Source: Heterotrichella gracilis (Eukaryota > Sar > Xanthophyceae > Tribonematales > Xanthonemataceae). Taken from it: a stretch of 64,000 nucleotides of DNA. Position numbers and translations under genes: made by a program. Positions 1 through 12,700 of the stretch are shown piece after piece (position 1 is the first letter of the stretch; each line of letters starts with the position of its first letter). The stretch spans positions 62,001 through 126,000 of the forward strand of contig JAULBX010028603.1 of NCBI GenBank assembly GCA_032358255.1. Direction: 5' to 3'. The notes below the pieces were generated by a model. That model was not told where the DNA came from, made no database searches, and was given only the letters and a program-made list of their open reading frames with translations.

Positions 1-1363
1 CACTGCCTCCTCGCGATCAGCCAGTGCCTGCACGCATTTGCATGGGTCCTGGGTTGAGGACTTCCAGATTTGGGCACATGAGGTCGCCAGGGTGCATGCA
101 TTGCAGACTGAGTGCTCTTATTTACCCAGTAAAGCCAGGAGTGTCATGGCACCATGCCTGTTATCATAGAGTATACTGTATGAATATCTGATTGTTGCTG
201 TCAAGGTAGAGGGGACTGTTTTGCATTTGCAAATAATGACCAAGTGACGTTGTCACCATCAGACCATCTCTGATCAGACTGCTACACTGAAGACAGATAC
301 TCCTATCAGCATTGCTGTTGAGTTAGTGCATGGCATGTCAAGCTATGCTCATCAAGATGTAGCGCTGGAGGGGCCTGCGCACTTGCGTGACATCATGTGG
401 GTATGTCAGGCACGCACGGCCATGTACATGCAAGGGGGCAGCAGTGCGTTAGCTGGCCTACCTGTACCAGTGGATCATTGGAGTAGTCGTGTCCAACTGA
501 CAGCAGCTGGTCCTGAGGGACCTCCAGCAGCGCGGTGACCACGTGCTTGGGGGCGGCTGCCTCCTTCTTCTTTGCGTCAAACACCTCCCTGACCAGCACG
601 CGGCGGTGGCGGGCATGGGGCATCACACCCCTGTGATACAATGGTGTGCACCAGTCAGCCACACCACTCATATACTTGATGGAAGGATACTGACTGGCTA
701 CTTCACCTCGTGACACCTTGAAACCTGTCAGGCCTGTGTGAAAGTCCATTTACACTATACTAGAGCTGAGAGTAGGAATAACATACGTTGTCTCAAGTAG
801 CTGCCTAAGCAGTGAAACGTCCTCGAAGTGCTTGAGGTCTTCCTCTGTGATGCAGTCATCGAGGTACTCCTCATACCTGAAACAACACAAGTGGTGATGA
901 CCCAGTGGGCACGCTGTCCCTCCACACTTTACATAACAAGATGGCAACAACAAACAAGACCTTGACAGGCAAAGGATGCTACAGTTGAGTACATCAGTGT
1001 GACTTGTGGGCTATGAGCATTACAAGAATATCTGAGTGCAATGCGCGGCCCCCAACAAAGGTACTTTTCATTCATTGCATATGCATGCATACCCAACTCG
1101 CTTTCCGGGCGCTACCAGGGACACCGGAAGAACAAAATGCCGGTGTTCTAACAACGCATATGTATCATGTTCCAACTTACGTGCTGAACCTTCCAAGGTC
1201 GTAATCAACGTCGTCTGACTGCATAACTCAACCGTTTCACCAGCTCCTATAGGAAGTCTAAAGCAGACGCAACTCACTGATGGTCGGAAGGTTTGTATGG
1301 AATGAAGGCAACCCGATTTGGGCGGTTATATCCGTACGCAGGTATTGCTGACGTCTCAGACAT
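1..1363 (-). CDS. CFAP299: CFAP299 (cilia- and flagella-associated protein 299), 5' part only
   Basis: Four exons are readable on the minus strand: 1278-1363, 787-876, 462-630 and 1-27; the gene continues beyond the left edge. All splice phases agree (2, 2, 0). The protein starts MSETSAIPAYGY and runs into the family signature YEEYLDDCITEEDL, then LLRQLLE, VREVFDAKKKEA, LLSVGHDYSNDPLVQ and ALADREEAV. This matches the order in human CFAP299/C4orf22 (YEDYLDSQIT, LARQLVE, REDFEARK, ALAMREE). The family (DUF4464) is tied to motile cilia, so its presence implies a flagellated stage. The 86-base first exon is the least certain part: it rests on an ATG, a GTGAGT donor and phase agreement, since N-termini vary in this family. 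The other exons are secure. Confidence 0.85.
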
Positions 1364-1934
1364 GTTGAACAGTTTGCTGTTGGCGAACATGTTTTGTGGG
1401 CAGGATGCCGTCACATTCCGGAACAAGACGAGGCAATACCGAGTGTCTCAAAAGCTCGCCTTCTTTCAACGCCTGGTAATACTTATGTATGTGAGCTACT
1501 GTTGGCCAATGCACTGTGGTTCGGGTGCTGTGGTGAGTGTACTAGTGAACTTGAGAATTTTAAGCAAGTAAAGCGGGGAAGGGCGGCAACTCGAGCGGTC
1601 ATTGACAAGTGAATAGTGAGTTGTAGGTTCAAGCAAACTTTTAGAGTAAGGACCCAGCAAAAGCTAAACTGGGTATTTTATTCCATAAATGGTGTGGGTT
1701 TGTGCCATGCCTGCTAGACAGGGCACACCAAAGGCACATAAAAAGGTAAACCAGGCTTGCAATTTGCAGTGCTTGATCGACGTTTTTGGGGGAGACTTGA
1801 AGAGGTTGTAGATAAGATTGGAAAAAAAGGCGCCATTTAATCAATATAAATATCCCTAGAGATTCCTACAGCTAGCTTCCTAAGCTGGTCATTTTAGGCA
1901 AAAGTCCTCACTACAATATCCAAAATGCTGCTTT
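1364..1934. other. Intergenic, CFAP299 upstream / G8 gene downstream
   Basis: About 570 bases between the candidate CFAP299 start and the stop codon of the G8-domain gene, both read on the minus strand. It should hold the CFAP299 promoter and the 3' UTR of the G8 gene. I see no convincing reading frame and no distinctive motif. Confidence 0.5.
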
Positions 1935-4900
1935 TCAATACACCACACTAGCCACCGGTGACCCATACAGCCACGGGCCCCCATTTTCATCCACCGCCCC
2001 ACTGGCACTGTCTGCCGCCACAAACGTCAGAGAGAGAGACACATTCCCAGCCCCGACCCCCTGCACGTTGTAGCACACCAGCCCGTTGCACTGCGCCCCT
2101 GGGGAGGCAACAAGGAGCGCGCTGGTGCTGTTGGCAGCGCCAGTGAGGGTGTATGCCACCTGGGAAACGCTGCTCAGCCCTTCTATGCTCAGTGTCACCT
2201 GATTTGACCACGCACCTGCCCCAACAGACACCAGCGGGCTGGTCGCTGCCACCAGGGCTGGTGTTGCAGTGAACCTGTAGCGCTGCCCCTGCACCACAAA
2301 GAAGTTCCACCACCAGCGGTTATCCACTGCATTGAGCACAGCAGTCACGTTCTTGAGCGGGGTGCCATCCGCCCGCCGCATCTGCAGCAGCCCCGGGGTT
2401 GTCACCCCCTGGGCCCTGATGCTGATGTGGCCCATAGTGAATGACGCGTTTGTGCACACCACCCCTTGCAGGTCCAGGCGGGTGCTGCAGTTGTAAGAGG
2501 GATCAGACAGCACCGGGTCGATGGCGCAGCCTGGTGTGGCGCAGGTTGCGTATGGTGTGAACACCGCCCCTGCCACCCCTGTGAGGCTGCCATCCCTGTC
2601 AGTGACCCCCTGCATGGAGTCGTTTGCAAACACCGGGCGAGGGGGGTCGGTGAAGGACAGCTGCGTCACCACCTGCAAGCACACAAGGAGGGTGGTGAGA
2701 GGTGGGGGCACATGATGCAGAAATGAGGGGCACATGCAATATTCCAGATCTTTGCACAAGGTTATGTCATAACTGCGGATTACACCAATCAACCGCGGAT
2801 CCATGGCTTGTACATTTTCCAGGCCATGCGGCAAGCCTGCAGGGTACACAATATTACCAGCACGCAGCCCAAGCTGTAAGCACGGTACCTGCTTGGTTTT
2901 GAAGTTGGCGACGTTGTTACTGATAGCTATGAAGTGGCGTGTGAGGGTGGAGTTGAGGGTGCCGGTGGTGGGTGGGAAGGAGGCAAAGTGCACGCGGCGC
3001 AGGGAGGCAGGGCCGTCGTAGAAGGCAAACCCTGTGGGTGAGACACGGAGCCAAAATGAACATGCCATGCCACACACTGTCAGTGGAAAGGACGATCCCA
3101 CAGTGGGCATGGGACATGTCTGCAGACATGATGCCACGCATGTGTGGCAAGTTCACAGGATGTACCTTTCCTTTATGGCCGCATGCAATCACCGCTGAGG
3201 CAGCAGAATCCCAACAGGCCATGCACAGCCCCGCCACCGCATTGCACACCAGATGACTTTATTTACTTCAAGTATGTTTCTCAATTTCGTATTTTCTAAA
3301 ATCATGAAACATTTTCCCCTGCCTCACCCATGTGCACTGAGTTGGACAGGCTGGCAGGGTCGGGCAGGCTCCTCCCCGCCGCCAGCTCCAGCGCACTCAT
3401 TGGCCTGCCCCGGTTTGCGCTGAGCCCCATGATCAGGGAGTCGCGCAGGGCAAGGGAGGAGGGGGCCCAGACGCCAAATCGGGCATCGGCGCACGTCATG
3501 TTGCTCACTGCCCATCGGCGTTGGACGGCGATGTTCACGCATGCGCCAAAGTTGAGCGGCCCGACCTGTACAGTAGAGGCATTATCATTTGCAGGTGGAT
3601 CTTGGGTCTTATCATGCATTGATCTAGCTTATGCATACCCCATGATCGAGGTGCCAGCGGGCTTGACAAGTGCCACCTCATATGTATTACCTAGGTGCCC
3701 CAATCACCACAATGACTATTCTGTACCCCCGATGCAATGTCTCTACCTCTGCCCTCTCTTCACTCCATCCCAAAGCCCCACCTTGTATGCCTGGAACCCC
3801 TCCACAACTGACCACGCCGCAGGCGCGACATTCCCGCTCACAATCAGCCCACTCCCCTTGACGGAATGCGCCACGTTGCCATCAAACACCCCCAGCGGCA
3901 CAGCCCGCAGGCCGTTGAGCACAGCTGCAGCCAGTCCCGCCGAGCTCATGTTGGCTACATAGCCAGGCAGACGGGTGCGGCACAGGGCCCCACTGCCACT
4001 GGTCTTGGTGATCACGGCTGATGTGACCTCCATTGCAAATCCGTGCCCTGCTGACCCTGCTGCTACGTTGCCGCGCCAGGTGTTGTTGCCGTTCAGCCAC
4101 CAGAAGGTTGCAGGCTCGGTGCCGTCGCTGGCAATGAGGTGGCCTGCACCAAGCCACATCAAGAGCTGGGCCTTAATGTGCGCAGGGTTGCAGGCACTAA
4201 AATGTCGGTATTTCTTAAATAATATGGTGATACATACATGCCAAATGTATGCAAATCCTTTTCAAGGAATGGCCAGCCCATGCAATGCACCTGCTTGATC
4301 GCCGTCAAAGCAGGTCATGCCCCAACCCCGTGTGAAAGCAAGCGCAGAGAACAGATGCCATGGCAAGACCACATGGTCTTGGGAGGGTCATCGTTCCAGC
4401 AATTGCTTAATTGTTCCAGCGCAAATTAAAGCCAATTGTACTGGTCGACTTTTAATAATAATTCACTGTTTGTTTTTAATATTTGGAAATAGAAATGGAA
4501 ATCGAATAATAATGTACCCATCGCGGCTGAGAAGAACCATGGACTACATGCTGGGACAGGGGTAGCATCCCTGCAGCGGAGGGGTGCAGAGCAATGCGCG
4601 CTCACCAGAGTAATACTTGGAACTAATAAACTGCATACCTGTCCCTGGGAGCGTGGTTATCCCCAGGTTTCCCTCCAGCGTGTTCCCCCACTCGCCCCCC
4701 TCCTCCATCACAAACCCGTGCCCTATGTGGTTGTAGCACACGTTGTCGTGCACAGCCACCCCGCTGGCGCAGTGCAGGGCCACGCAGCGGTTGAAGGAGG
4801 TGCGGATGGAGCAGCCTGTCAAGTGCTGGCCAGTGCCACCAGCTGCGGGCAGGGGGGAGAGGTGAGGGAGGTCAGTGGCTACCCTGCGCAGACCCCTGGG

Positions 4901-7608
4901 GCCCGGGTGCTCCTCTGCTGTTGTGTGACTAAGCTTGCCACATGAGGCCATTCAAAACCATATACTATTTAAGATGCACTATACAATTATCGCTCTTATA
5001 TTTCATGCCCCCATGCAGTAGTTGCCAGGCATGTGGACCCCTGGGGCCCGGGTGCTCCTCTGTTGTTGTGTGACTAAGCCAGATGAGGCCATTCAATACC
5101 ATATACTATTATAGATGCACTATTTTAGATACAACAATCGATCTGATATTTCATGCTACCTTGCAATAGTTGCCAGGCATGTAGACCATGCATGATGTGG
5201 ATGTGAATGTTTGGTGAGGTGCATTCATCCCCATGGCGGTGTGCACATGCTGCCCCTCACGCCACCCACCGTTCACCCCATGCCAGTGCATCGGGTATCG
5301 GCCCATGGTGTCGTACTGGCCCATGCGCCGCAGCTCCACCCCCTGCACCTGAGCCCGCCCTCCCCACACCACGATGATGTGGCCGCCTATCCCATAGTTG
5401 ACAGAGCTCTGGTTCAGGCAGTCCTCATCCCCCACAACCTGCACGCCGCCACACGGTGACTTAAGGTGAACCGGCACATCAGCTTTAGACATTTACTGGC
5501 ATATCCAAGTATAAGGGTAAAGGGTTTGGGGTTTAGTGTGTAAAGTGAGTGGTTTAGTGGTCGTCCACAGCTGTTGAAGCCCGCTCATGCCTCCACACTG
5601 TACCATGCTGGCCTTACATGCATACCACATGCACGGCTCTGATGGTATGTACGACATATGCCAGCAATTAGGGGCCGACCCATACCCCACCCAAACCCAC
5701 CTTGAGGCTACGCGTAAGCAGTCCCACCTCTGCCCGTGACTGCAGGGTGTGGTTCACTCCCTTGCCGGGGTGCCACAGGTCCTGGTTCTGGCCGTAGTGA
5801 TCGTATGTGAGCGGCCTGTCGAGCGTGACGTTGGGACCTGCTTGCACCAGTACAGGAGAGCGTGAGACTGCATGTCACTGGGGCCCAACCTGTCCACTTG
5901 GCAATCGGTACCCGTGCAAATGGAGACGGCCTGAGTACTTTTTTAAGAAAACAAAAACGCACAGATCTCCCTGAGGCCACCAGGACCCGCCCCTCACTGC
6001 TATAGCACACCTGCACACTTAAGAACCATCCCCACCCATCACCCACCTGCCACCGCCACCACCACCCGCTCCTCCGTATACCCACTGCTGAAATCGGTGG
6101 TTGCGATCACCACCTCATCACCTGCACCCCACTCCACCTCTGTTTCCACCATAATAACGCTATCCCCTGCTGCTGCTGACCGGGCCAGGCGGGTCCATGT
6201 GGGTGTCCTCATGGCGCCATACAGGGTGAACAGGCCGCCATACACAACCCAGACGCCGCGCTCATCCCCTGTTAGGGTGATGGTTACGCTCCCCTGGCTG
6301 ATGGGCGCATCTGCTGTGCCACAGGCAAATGTGCCTGCGGGGGCATGGCGGTGCACCTGAGGTGCCAATGGCATGATAGTGTGCACACAAGCACTGGGCA
6401 TATTGCCATTGAATGGAAATGCCCGATCAATAACATATGGGCGCTGTGCAGAAATTTGGCAGAAACGCTTGCATGGGAGTCACTCCCTTTGGCAGATTGG
6501 CGGAGTTTTGCGCTACCTAATAGATTTAATTAATACTTTTCTTTTTGTACGTATTAAAATTGATACAGAGGACATATCGGGAATTCAGATTGCTAACAAT
6601 CCACCGGGCGTCGACATGCAATGTTCAGTATCAAGGTTTCACACCCCTGAGGCTTTGCAGCAGCCTCCCAAGCCGCAGGTTAATCCAGCCGTGTGGGTTG
6701 CCCCTACACCCTCGCCCCACCCACCTTGCGCCACCACTATGACCACTGCGCTTATGTTCAACTGCATGCGCCCCGCCTCTATCCCCTCCACGTCGCATCG
6801 CAGCGTGCCCCCATCCACCACCAGCTCCTCCACCGCCACATCCATATCTAGGGTGAGGCGCAGGCCAAGGGGGATGGTCACGTTGGAGCCAGGGCAGGGG
6901 ATGACACCTGCAGGCGCACCAACGCAGGGTAGGTGTGGAACCCAAAGCACTAGCCGCATCTCACTATTGAGTGCAGGAACACAGTGCCCCATGGAGTTAC
7001 CCAACCACGATGACGTTTATAACGGCCACATGCTTGCACAGCATGATGAGCCAGGCGCTGCAGCCCTTAGAGAGGATTGGCAACGTTGTACACACCCTTT
7101 TGCATGTGTACACCCTCCTGCATGCCGGGTGCGATTGATATCCCTTCGCCTATGTCAACCCCCACCTGCGTCCCACGTCTCGGGGTCTGACCAAAAGCCA
7201 TTGAGCAGCGGCACGCGTGGGCCCCCCTGGTCGTCACTCCACGCGCAGTCCACCTCACCCCCACCCACTGTCACCCTGCCCAGGTGCAGGTTAGGCAGGA
7301 TGATGGGGGAGGGCCGGGGGGAGCGGGGGGTTGCTGCACAGAGAGTGGCAATGGTGTGAGGCCAGTGGCGGCACCTATCGCATTGCATGTGAGCACAAGT
7401 GTGGGTTTCCCATGGGGCTAATGAACACGTGTTGCCTGCTGACTGCATGTCAGACTTGCATGCAGGCTCGCAGGCCATGGGCGCAACCGTTGAAGCTACA
7501 CACACACTGCAGAATGGGATGCACAGGATGCCCAGCTGCACATGTACCTGTAGCACCTCCACCCCTTTTCAGCAGCAGCAGCAGCAGCAGTAACAAAGGG
7601 GAGCACAT
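1935..7608 (-). CDS. Secreted G8-domain / parallel beta-helix protein (CEMIP, TMEM2, PKHD1L1 relatives)
   Basis: Eleven exons join with all phases closing to about 927 residues: 7548-7608, 7166-7333, 6725-6907, 6047-6334, 5701-5837, 5160-5438, 4639-4825, 3782-4143, 3328-3565, 2889-3031 and 1935-2672. Exon 1 is a signal peptide, MCSP followed by nine Leu. Exons 2-4 form a G8 domain: WSDPETWDAG, GVIPCPGSNVTIP, LTLDMDVAVEELVVDGGTL, then the YGGLFTLYG and PTWTRLA stretch with GDEVVIATTDF. Exons 6-8 carry beta-helix repeats with family hallmarks: VQGVELRRMGQ, GRYPMHWH, SFNRCVALH, IGHGFVMEEG, ATFWWLNGNN and GSAGHGFAME. Many N-glycosylation sequons occur and no C-terminal membrane segment is seen, so secretion is inferred. 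Animal relatives bind or cut hyaluronan, or form hair-bundle coats; the substrate here is unknown. The CFAP299 gene lies just downstream in the same direction. Confidence 0.88.
4504..4605. repeat. Dispersed ~100-base repeat, copy A
   Basis: This segment, in the G8-gene intron 4144-4638, matches 27196-27296 at most positions. Shared blocks include GAATAATAATGTACCC, TCGCGGCT, GACTACA, GCTGGGACAGGGG, AGCATCCCTGCAGCGGAGG and GCAATGCGCGCTCAC. No coding potential, terminal inverted repeats or target duplications are evident. A short non-autonomous element is possible but unproven. Confidence 0.75.
4890..5187. repeat. Tandem duplication, ~145-base unit, in a G8-gene intron
   Basis: Two imperfect copies sit head to tail: about 4890-5035 and 5036-5187. 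Both contain ACCCCTGGGGCCCGGGTGCT, then GTGTGACTAAG, ATGAGGCCATTCAA, CCATATACTATT, AGATGCACTAT and AGTTGCCAGGCATGT. The right end of the second copy runs into the real exon end (donor at 5159, residues NYCK). The left copy therefore carries a relic of the exon edge. Confidence 0.85.
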
Positions 7609-7873
7609 AACCGCCACAGCCACCACCCGTCGACGCCCCCTGCACTGCTGGGCTATCCATCGTGCTGCGTCCACTGCCCGCTGCTGCAAGCTGGCGTGGG
7701 GGGCTGAGCTGGCTTGCTCCACAAACGCATCCGTGCTTGCATCTGCTTCCGGTTGGCCCACGTGGTGATGGACTAGGGTTGCAAAGGGTGCGAAGGGCTT
7801 CTCGTGCGATGCTGCTGGGATGGCTGTGGGGGTGCTGCAACCGCTGCTGGATGCGTCTGCTGTGAGGCTGTAC
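7549..7873 (-). other. Possible 5' extension exon of the G8 gene
   Basis: The exon holding the chosen ATG (7608) is open further upstream to an acceptor at 7874. A further exon with good splice sites lies at 8075-8142. The upstream frame is rich in Ala and Ser and shows no family match. The reading phase across the 8075/7873 junction does not keep the frame that leads into the signal peptide. I read these as 5' UTR exons, but a longer N-terminus that turns the Leu run into a membrane anchor cannot be excluded. Confidence 0.35.
7570..7591 (-). repeat. CAG/CTG trinucleotide run coding the signal-peptide leucines
   Basis: Seven consecutive CTG codons on the minus strand supply most of the hydrophobic core of the predicted signal peptide of the G8 protein. 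Length change here would alter the signal peptide by whole leucines. Confidence 0.8.
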
Positions 7874-8142
7874 CTGCACCAGTGGGGACGTGTAACCGGT
7901 GCCTCATGATGGTGCACTGGCATGGGAGGTGCACGCTGTCAGCTTGCAGGCATGGGTATTGCTTGATCGGAATGCCAGACTTTGAGGAGTCTTGATGTCA
8001 CAACATCAAAGCTGTGGCAGAGTGTGTACTGGGAGACGCAGACATGCACTGCAGTAGATGGAATAATGACTCACCTCAGTTGTCCCATGGTCTGCAGCCG
8101 CCTGTAGCTGCTCCCTGTCGCCCCGCCAAAGCTCAACAGAAC

Positions 8143-9710
8143 CTAGAATGAGCTGGCCGAGAGGAGCATGAAAGTGTAAAGTTCCAAAACATTGCTTCTC
8201 GAAAGAGCCCAATTGTTCTATAGAATAATATCAAACTAAGGACCAAATATGCCAACTTCCCGAATCACTGGGGCCTGTGCGTGAGTGTTTGCCAGTGCTG
8301 GCCCTGCCCTAGCCCACACCTAGGCTAGGCCCAGGCTGGTGTGTTGTCGCTAGGCCGTACTCCACATAGTAGACCCAATGCTTGAAAACCTGCAACAGAA
8401 GTGCATATTGTGATTCAAGTGCTTTGTGTTCAACCTAAAACCCTTCGTTAATACAACTCGCTGAGAGATGCCAGGAGATGGGCAGAAGACCCACCAACAA
8501 AAGGACCTTTCTAGGACTAATAAACAGTTGTAACCAACAGGTACTATCCACCAATAATACTATGTAATGCCCCTAGATCATACTTTTTGCCGTTCCAGGA
8601 TAGCTAGGCTAAGCGGGGCTGTACTGCGTAGCCTAGTTCACATGCCGCCTGGGAAACTGAAATGTCAAGCAGCAGCTAAGCATTTGGTTGCAAGTTCCTA
8701 GAGATACTGTATGCAAAACAAGCAATAAAAACTTGCCAGGCAGGCTAATTGCCTTTTGTGAAGCTGCTATACGTATACACGGCAGTCAATAACATGCCGC
8801 ATGCCGTAATTCACACACAGTCGAGTCGGGGTGTACGGCACTCTTTGCTTACTCAGAGGGAGAAACAAGCTGTAGGGTTCCTGTTGTACTTGCAACAACG
8901 TCAGTCTTGCTTTCAATCGCGCTGACTACGTTTCCCCCGATCTGCCTGCGGCCCCGCCGCGAAGCACTCGCAGCCGCCTGGCTGTATCACTCCCGTGTCC
9001 AAACTGGGCAGCTTTATGACCAAAACGTAGCCCCACAGCTTAGATTAACCAACTTCTAGTTCCCGAACACCGTACATAACGTACCACCTGCGCTTTAAAC
9101 GCTCGTCAGAAAACATTCCATTCTAGCATGCATGCATGCATATATGCGGCAGTGCCCATCAAGGTTACTTGACTGCAGCTCTAGTACAGCCCTTTATGTA
9201 GTTTCCCATGTATGTAGCAAGTATTTTACAAGCAGTGCGCGCCACTGGGACCCGACAGCTGGTTGTGGACAGCACAGTGCAACGGGAGTAGCCCACTGGT
9301 ACTCCTCGACACATCCCTCTTCAACCAGCTTTGCACACTGAAGTCAGCGCTCAAGTAGCAGGCTGCCTTCTGGATCCAGCTTGCAGGGCACGTGCCCCAC
9401 CAGCGGCTCTAGGTGCTTGCCAGGAGCAGAGCAAACTGCAGCAACATGGCCTTGCACACACCCCTTTGAAGCTGCAGCTTGTGCCTGAGGACCCTGGCCA
9501 CTAGTGTCAGGTAAGGCCCTTAAAGGTTGCCTCAGGGCATGCACGAGTGCTCAGGCAAGCGTGATTGTGGCTGTGTATCGGCTAGCAGTGTAGGATTTGG
9601 TAGGCACTGGCGGCAGCGTTTGCCCACAACACACCCTTCCCTGAGTGTATCATGATAGTATGCGCCTGTCGTTTCTCTTGCAATTCAAAGGCAGACGTTG
9701 GGCTTGCAGG
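8143..9710. other. Divergent intergenic region between the G8 gene and the DDX51 gene
   Basis: About 1.5 kb with no supported gene. It should hold both promoters, since the flanking genes point away from each other. There is a GCATGCATGCATGC-type alternating run near 9127-9146. No tRNA or repeat family was recognised. Confidence 0.5.
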
Positions 9711-12700
9711 ATGGGTGGCAAGGACAAGGACAAAGACAAGAAGCAAAAGAAGGACAAGAAGGACAAGAAAGAGAAGAAAGAGAAAAAGGAGAAAAAGGAG
9801 AAAAAGGAGAAGAAGCGTAAGGAGCGTGACACGGGACAGCATCCCACTTCGCCAGAGGATGTTGACCACCAACCAGCTGAAAAGAAGAAAAAGAAGTCCA
9901 AGCGAAAGGCAGACAAGGAGCCCAGCACCGACCCTACACTGGTACACCAGGGCACCCAGATAGGCCACACCATTGCCGAGGAGGTGCATGCGCCTCCACA
10001 AGGCACCTCAACCCCATCCCCAGACCACAAGGTGGAAGCCGCCCCAGCCCCGCCCCAGCCCTCCGATGCACCACTAACGCCCGCCAGCACCAGTGCTCAA
10101 GCCAGCGGCGATGCACCAGCCAGCGGCGAGGCGCCACCTGCCGCCCCTCCGGGTCGCGGCGCGCCTGTGCTCCAGTGGATGCGTGTGCCCCTGGAGCTGG
10201 AGGCGGGCAGCGGAGTGGCGCTGCATGCGGTGCGGGGGCTGGAGCCGCGGCTGAGGGGCGCACTGGAGCAAGGTGGGGGGAGGAGGGGGTGCCAGGTGCA
10301 TGGGCTGGTAGTAAGGAAAACGAGCAAATGAGGAAGCTGCAGTATTGGCTTGCATGCTTTTACAGGGGGTTTCTTAGAACTTGCATTCAAGCCATGCGTT
10401 TGCCACATGCAGTGCTCGACATGGCATGTGTTGCCCATGCACTGACCTTTGCACATATACATCCACCACCCATATGCATGCATCAACACAAGTGCATGAT
10501 TTCTTCGTGGTGCATTGTGATGCTACCTAGGATCCCCTCATCTGTGCTGTACCCCCCTTTTTGTACCTGAATCGCCCCCTGGACGTGTCACATGCAGTAG
10601 GCTTCTCAGAGCTGTTCCCTGTGCAAGCTGCTGTGTGGCGGCTGAGTGCGGGTGGCGGGAGCGCAGCGCATGACATGTGCATCGCGGCGCCCACAGGCAG
10701 CGGGAAAACCCTAGCCTATGCCCTACCCATCTTGCAAGGCCTGGCAGGGTGGGTACCCACTCTATGTGCTCTCTTGACACACGAAATTATGGCGCGCATC
10801 ACTGTTTGCTGCCAGCGGGTGCCAAATCAGTATGTTGCGTGAAACGTGCTCCGCTGCTTGCAAATTCTCGCAAATTCTGGATCATCTAGGGTGGAAAATG
10901 AAATTTTATGGGTGGCCCCTTCCTTGGTCCAGGGCACTGCTGCATGGGCAATCAATACTGTTCACTCTCACCACGTTGGTGTATGCCTCTCCCTTGCAGG
11001 CGCCTGGTCCCCGCCCTGCGCGCACTGGTGGTGCTCCCCACCCGCGACCTGGCCACTCAGGTGTACACAGTGTTTGCCAAGCTGGCACCAGCGCTCCAGC
11101 TGGCGGTGGGCCTCACAGCTGGCGCAGCATCAGTGGCTGCAGAGGCGGCGGCACTGGTGGCAAAATGCAGCGGGGTGCCGTCCGGCCGTCCCCGCAGCAC
11201 TGTGGACATCCTGGTGGCCACTCCTGGTCGCCTGATGGCGCACCTGCAGGGCACTGATGGCTTCACACTGGGGCTGCTCAAGTACCTGGTGAGGGGCAGA
11301 GGGGGGAGGGTGTGGGGGGGGAGGCTGAGCATGGGGTGTGATGCAATACGTATGTGAATGGAGCATACAATAATTTGCCTTGCGGGGGGTCAACAGCTTG
11401 AATTTGAGTTACCATTACTTTCTGTAATGAGGCGTGCTTGTACTTTGCATGGTTGGTAAGGCTGGCACGGATTAGCTCCAAAGCTCATGAGATGAAATCG
11501 TAAAGTGAATGACCGAACTAGCATCGGTGCAGCACAGGATTCAGCGGCTGCAGTGCTGGTGTGCCCATGCACGTGGGGCCCTATCATCCTTTGGTGTTGG
11601 TGCCCTCAATCAGTGGTTCATTGCCTCTCCTTTTTCCTTTGCAGGTAGTGGACGAGACCGACCGTCTGCTGCGACAGACCTACCAGGACTGGCTCCCCGC
11701 TGTCATGGCCAGCATCGCACCCCCTGCCGGCTACCGATCCGCACCCACAACCACCACGCACCCCTCACGGGTCCTCAAATTCGTGGTCTCCGCCACGTTG
11801 ACCAGGGACCCTGCCAAGATTGACTGGCTGCAGCTGTTCTGCCCACGCTACATTGCGCTCAGTGCCGACGAGCACAGGTACAGCCTGCCCAAGCAGCTGC
11901 AGGAGTATGATATTGTGTGCCACGGGGATGAGAAGGCGCTGCACCTGCTGCTCCTGCTGGGGGGGCTGCAAGGGGGGGGGGTCATTGTGTTCACGGCCTC
12001 GGTGGAATCCATGCACAGGTGGGTGTGGGTGGGGTGGGGTAGGCGCACATCAGTACCACATTGGCTGCCTCTGGGAGTGTTGGTGGGGATGGCCGCTTGT
12101 CAGATTTGCACCAAGGGGTGCACCCAAGGGGGGCATTGGTATGGCGGCAACCCCTTGCTGCTGTCACATGCCAGTGCAAAACACAGGTGGCGCAGGCGCT
12201 CTTGTGCTGCTGCTACCCATGATAACGGCTCCTTCAAATTCAAATGTCCTGCTGCTACCCATTGTGACGGCTGCCTCTCTGCCCTTCCACATGCCCTGCT
12301 GATGTTGCTTGCAGGCTGTTCCTCCTGCTCCAAGGGGTGGAAGCGCACAAGCACGCTGTGGTGGAGTACTCTGGCCGCCTCACATCAGCGCTGCGCAAGG
12401 CAAACCTGGATGCATTCCGCTCGGGTGCCGCATCGGTGCTGGTGGCCTCCGATGCCATCACGCGTGGCATGGACATAGAGGGTGTGTCCACTGTGGTCAA
12501 CTACGACACCCCTGTGTACGCAAAGACATACGTGCACAGGGCGGGGCGCACAGCCAGGGCGGGAAAGCATGGGTGGGTGGCATGCATCATCGCATGCATG
12601 ATGTTCCATTGCAAGAAAATGGTCTGTCATGTGTGGTGAGTGTTATGAGGCGCCCCCTCTGCCGCTGTAATGTCATATTGGCAGCAGGTAATCAGGTGGT

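Noticed and set aside
6335-6356. Earlier acceptor for G8-gene exon 4
   Set aside because: It breaks the reading phase from the preceding exon; the acceptor just before 6334 restores it.
6373-7359. 328-codon plus-strand open frame
   Set aside because: It lies opposite two G8-domain exons and their introns; the GC-rich antisense strand is open by composition. The minus strand carries the recognisable domain.
9127-9146. GCATGC alternating run as a regulatory element
   Set aside because: Similar ATGCATGC runs occur throughout the window, so it appears to be a compositional habit and not a specific site.
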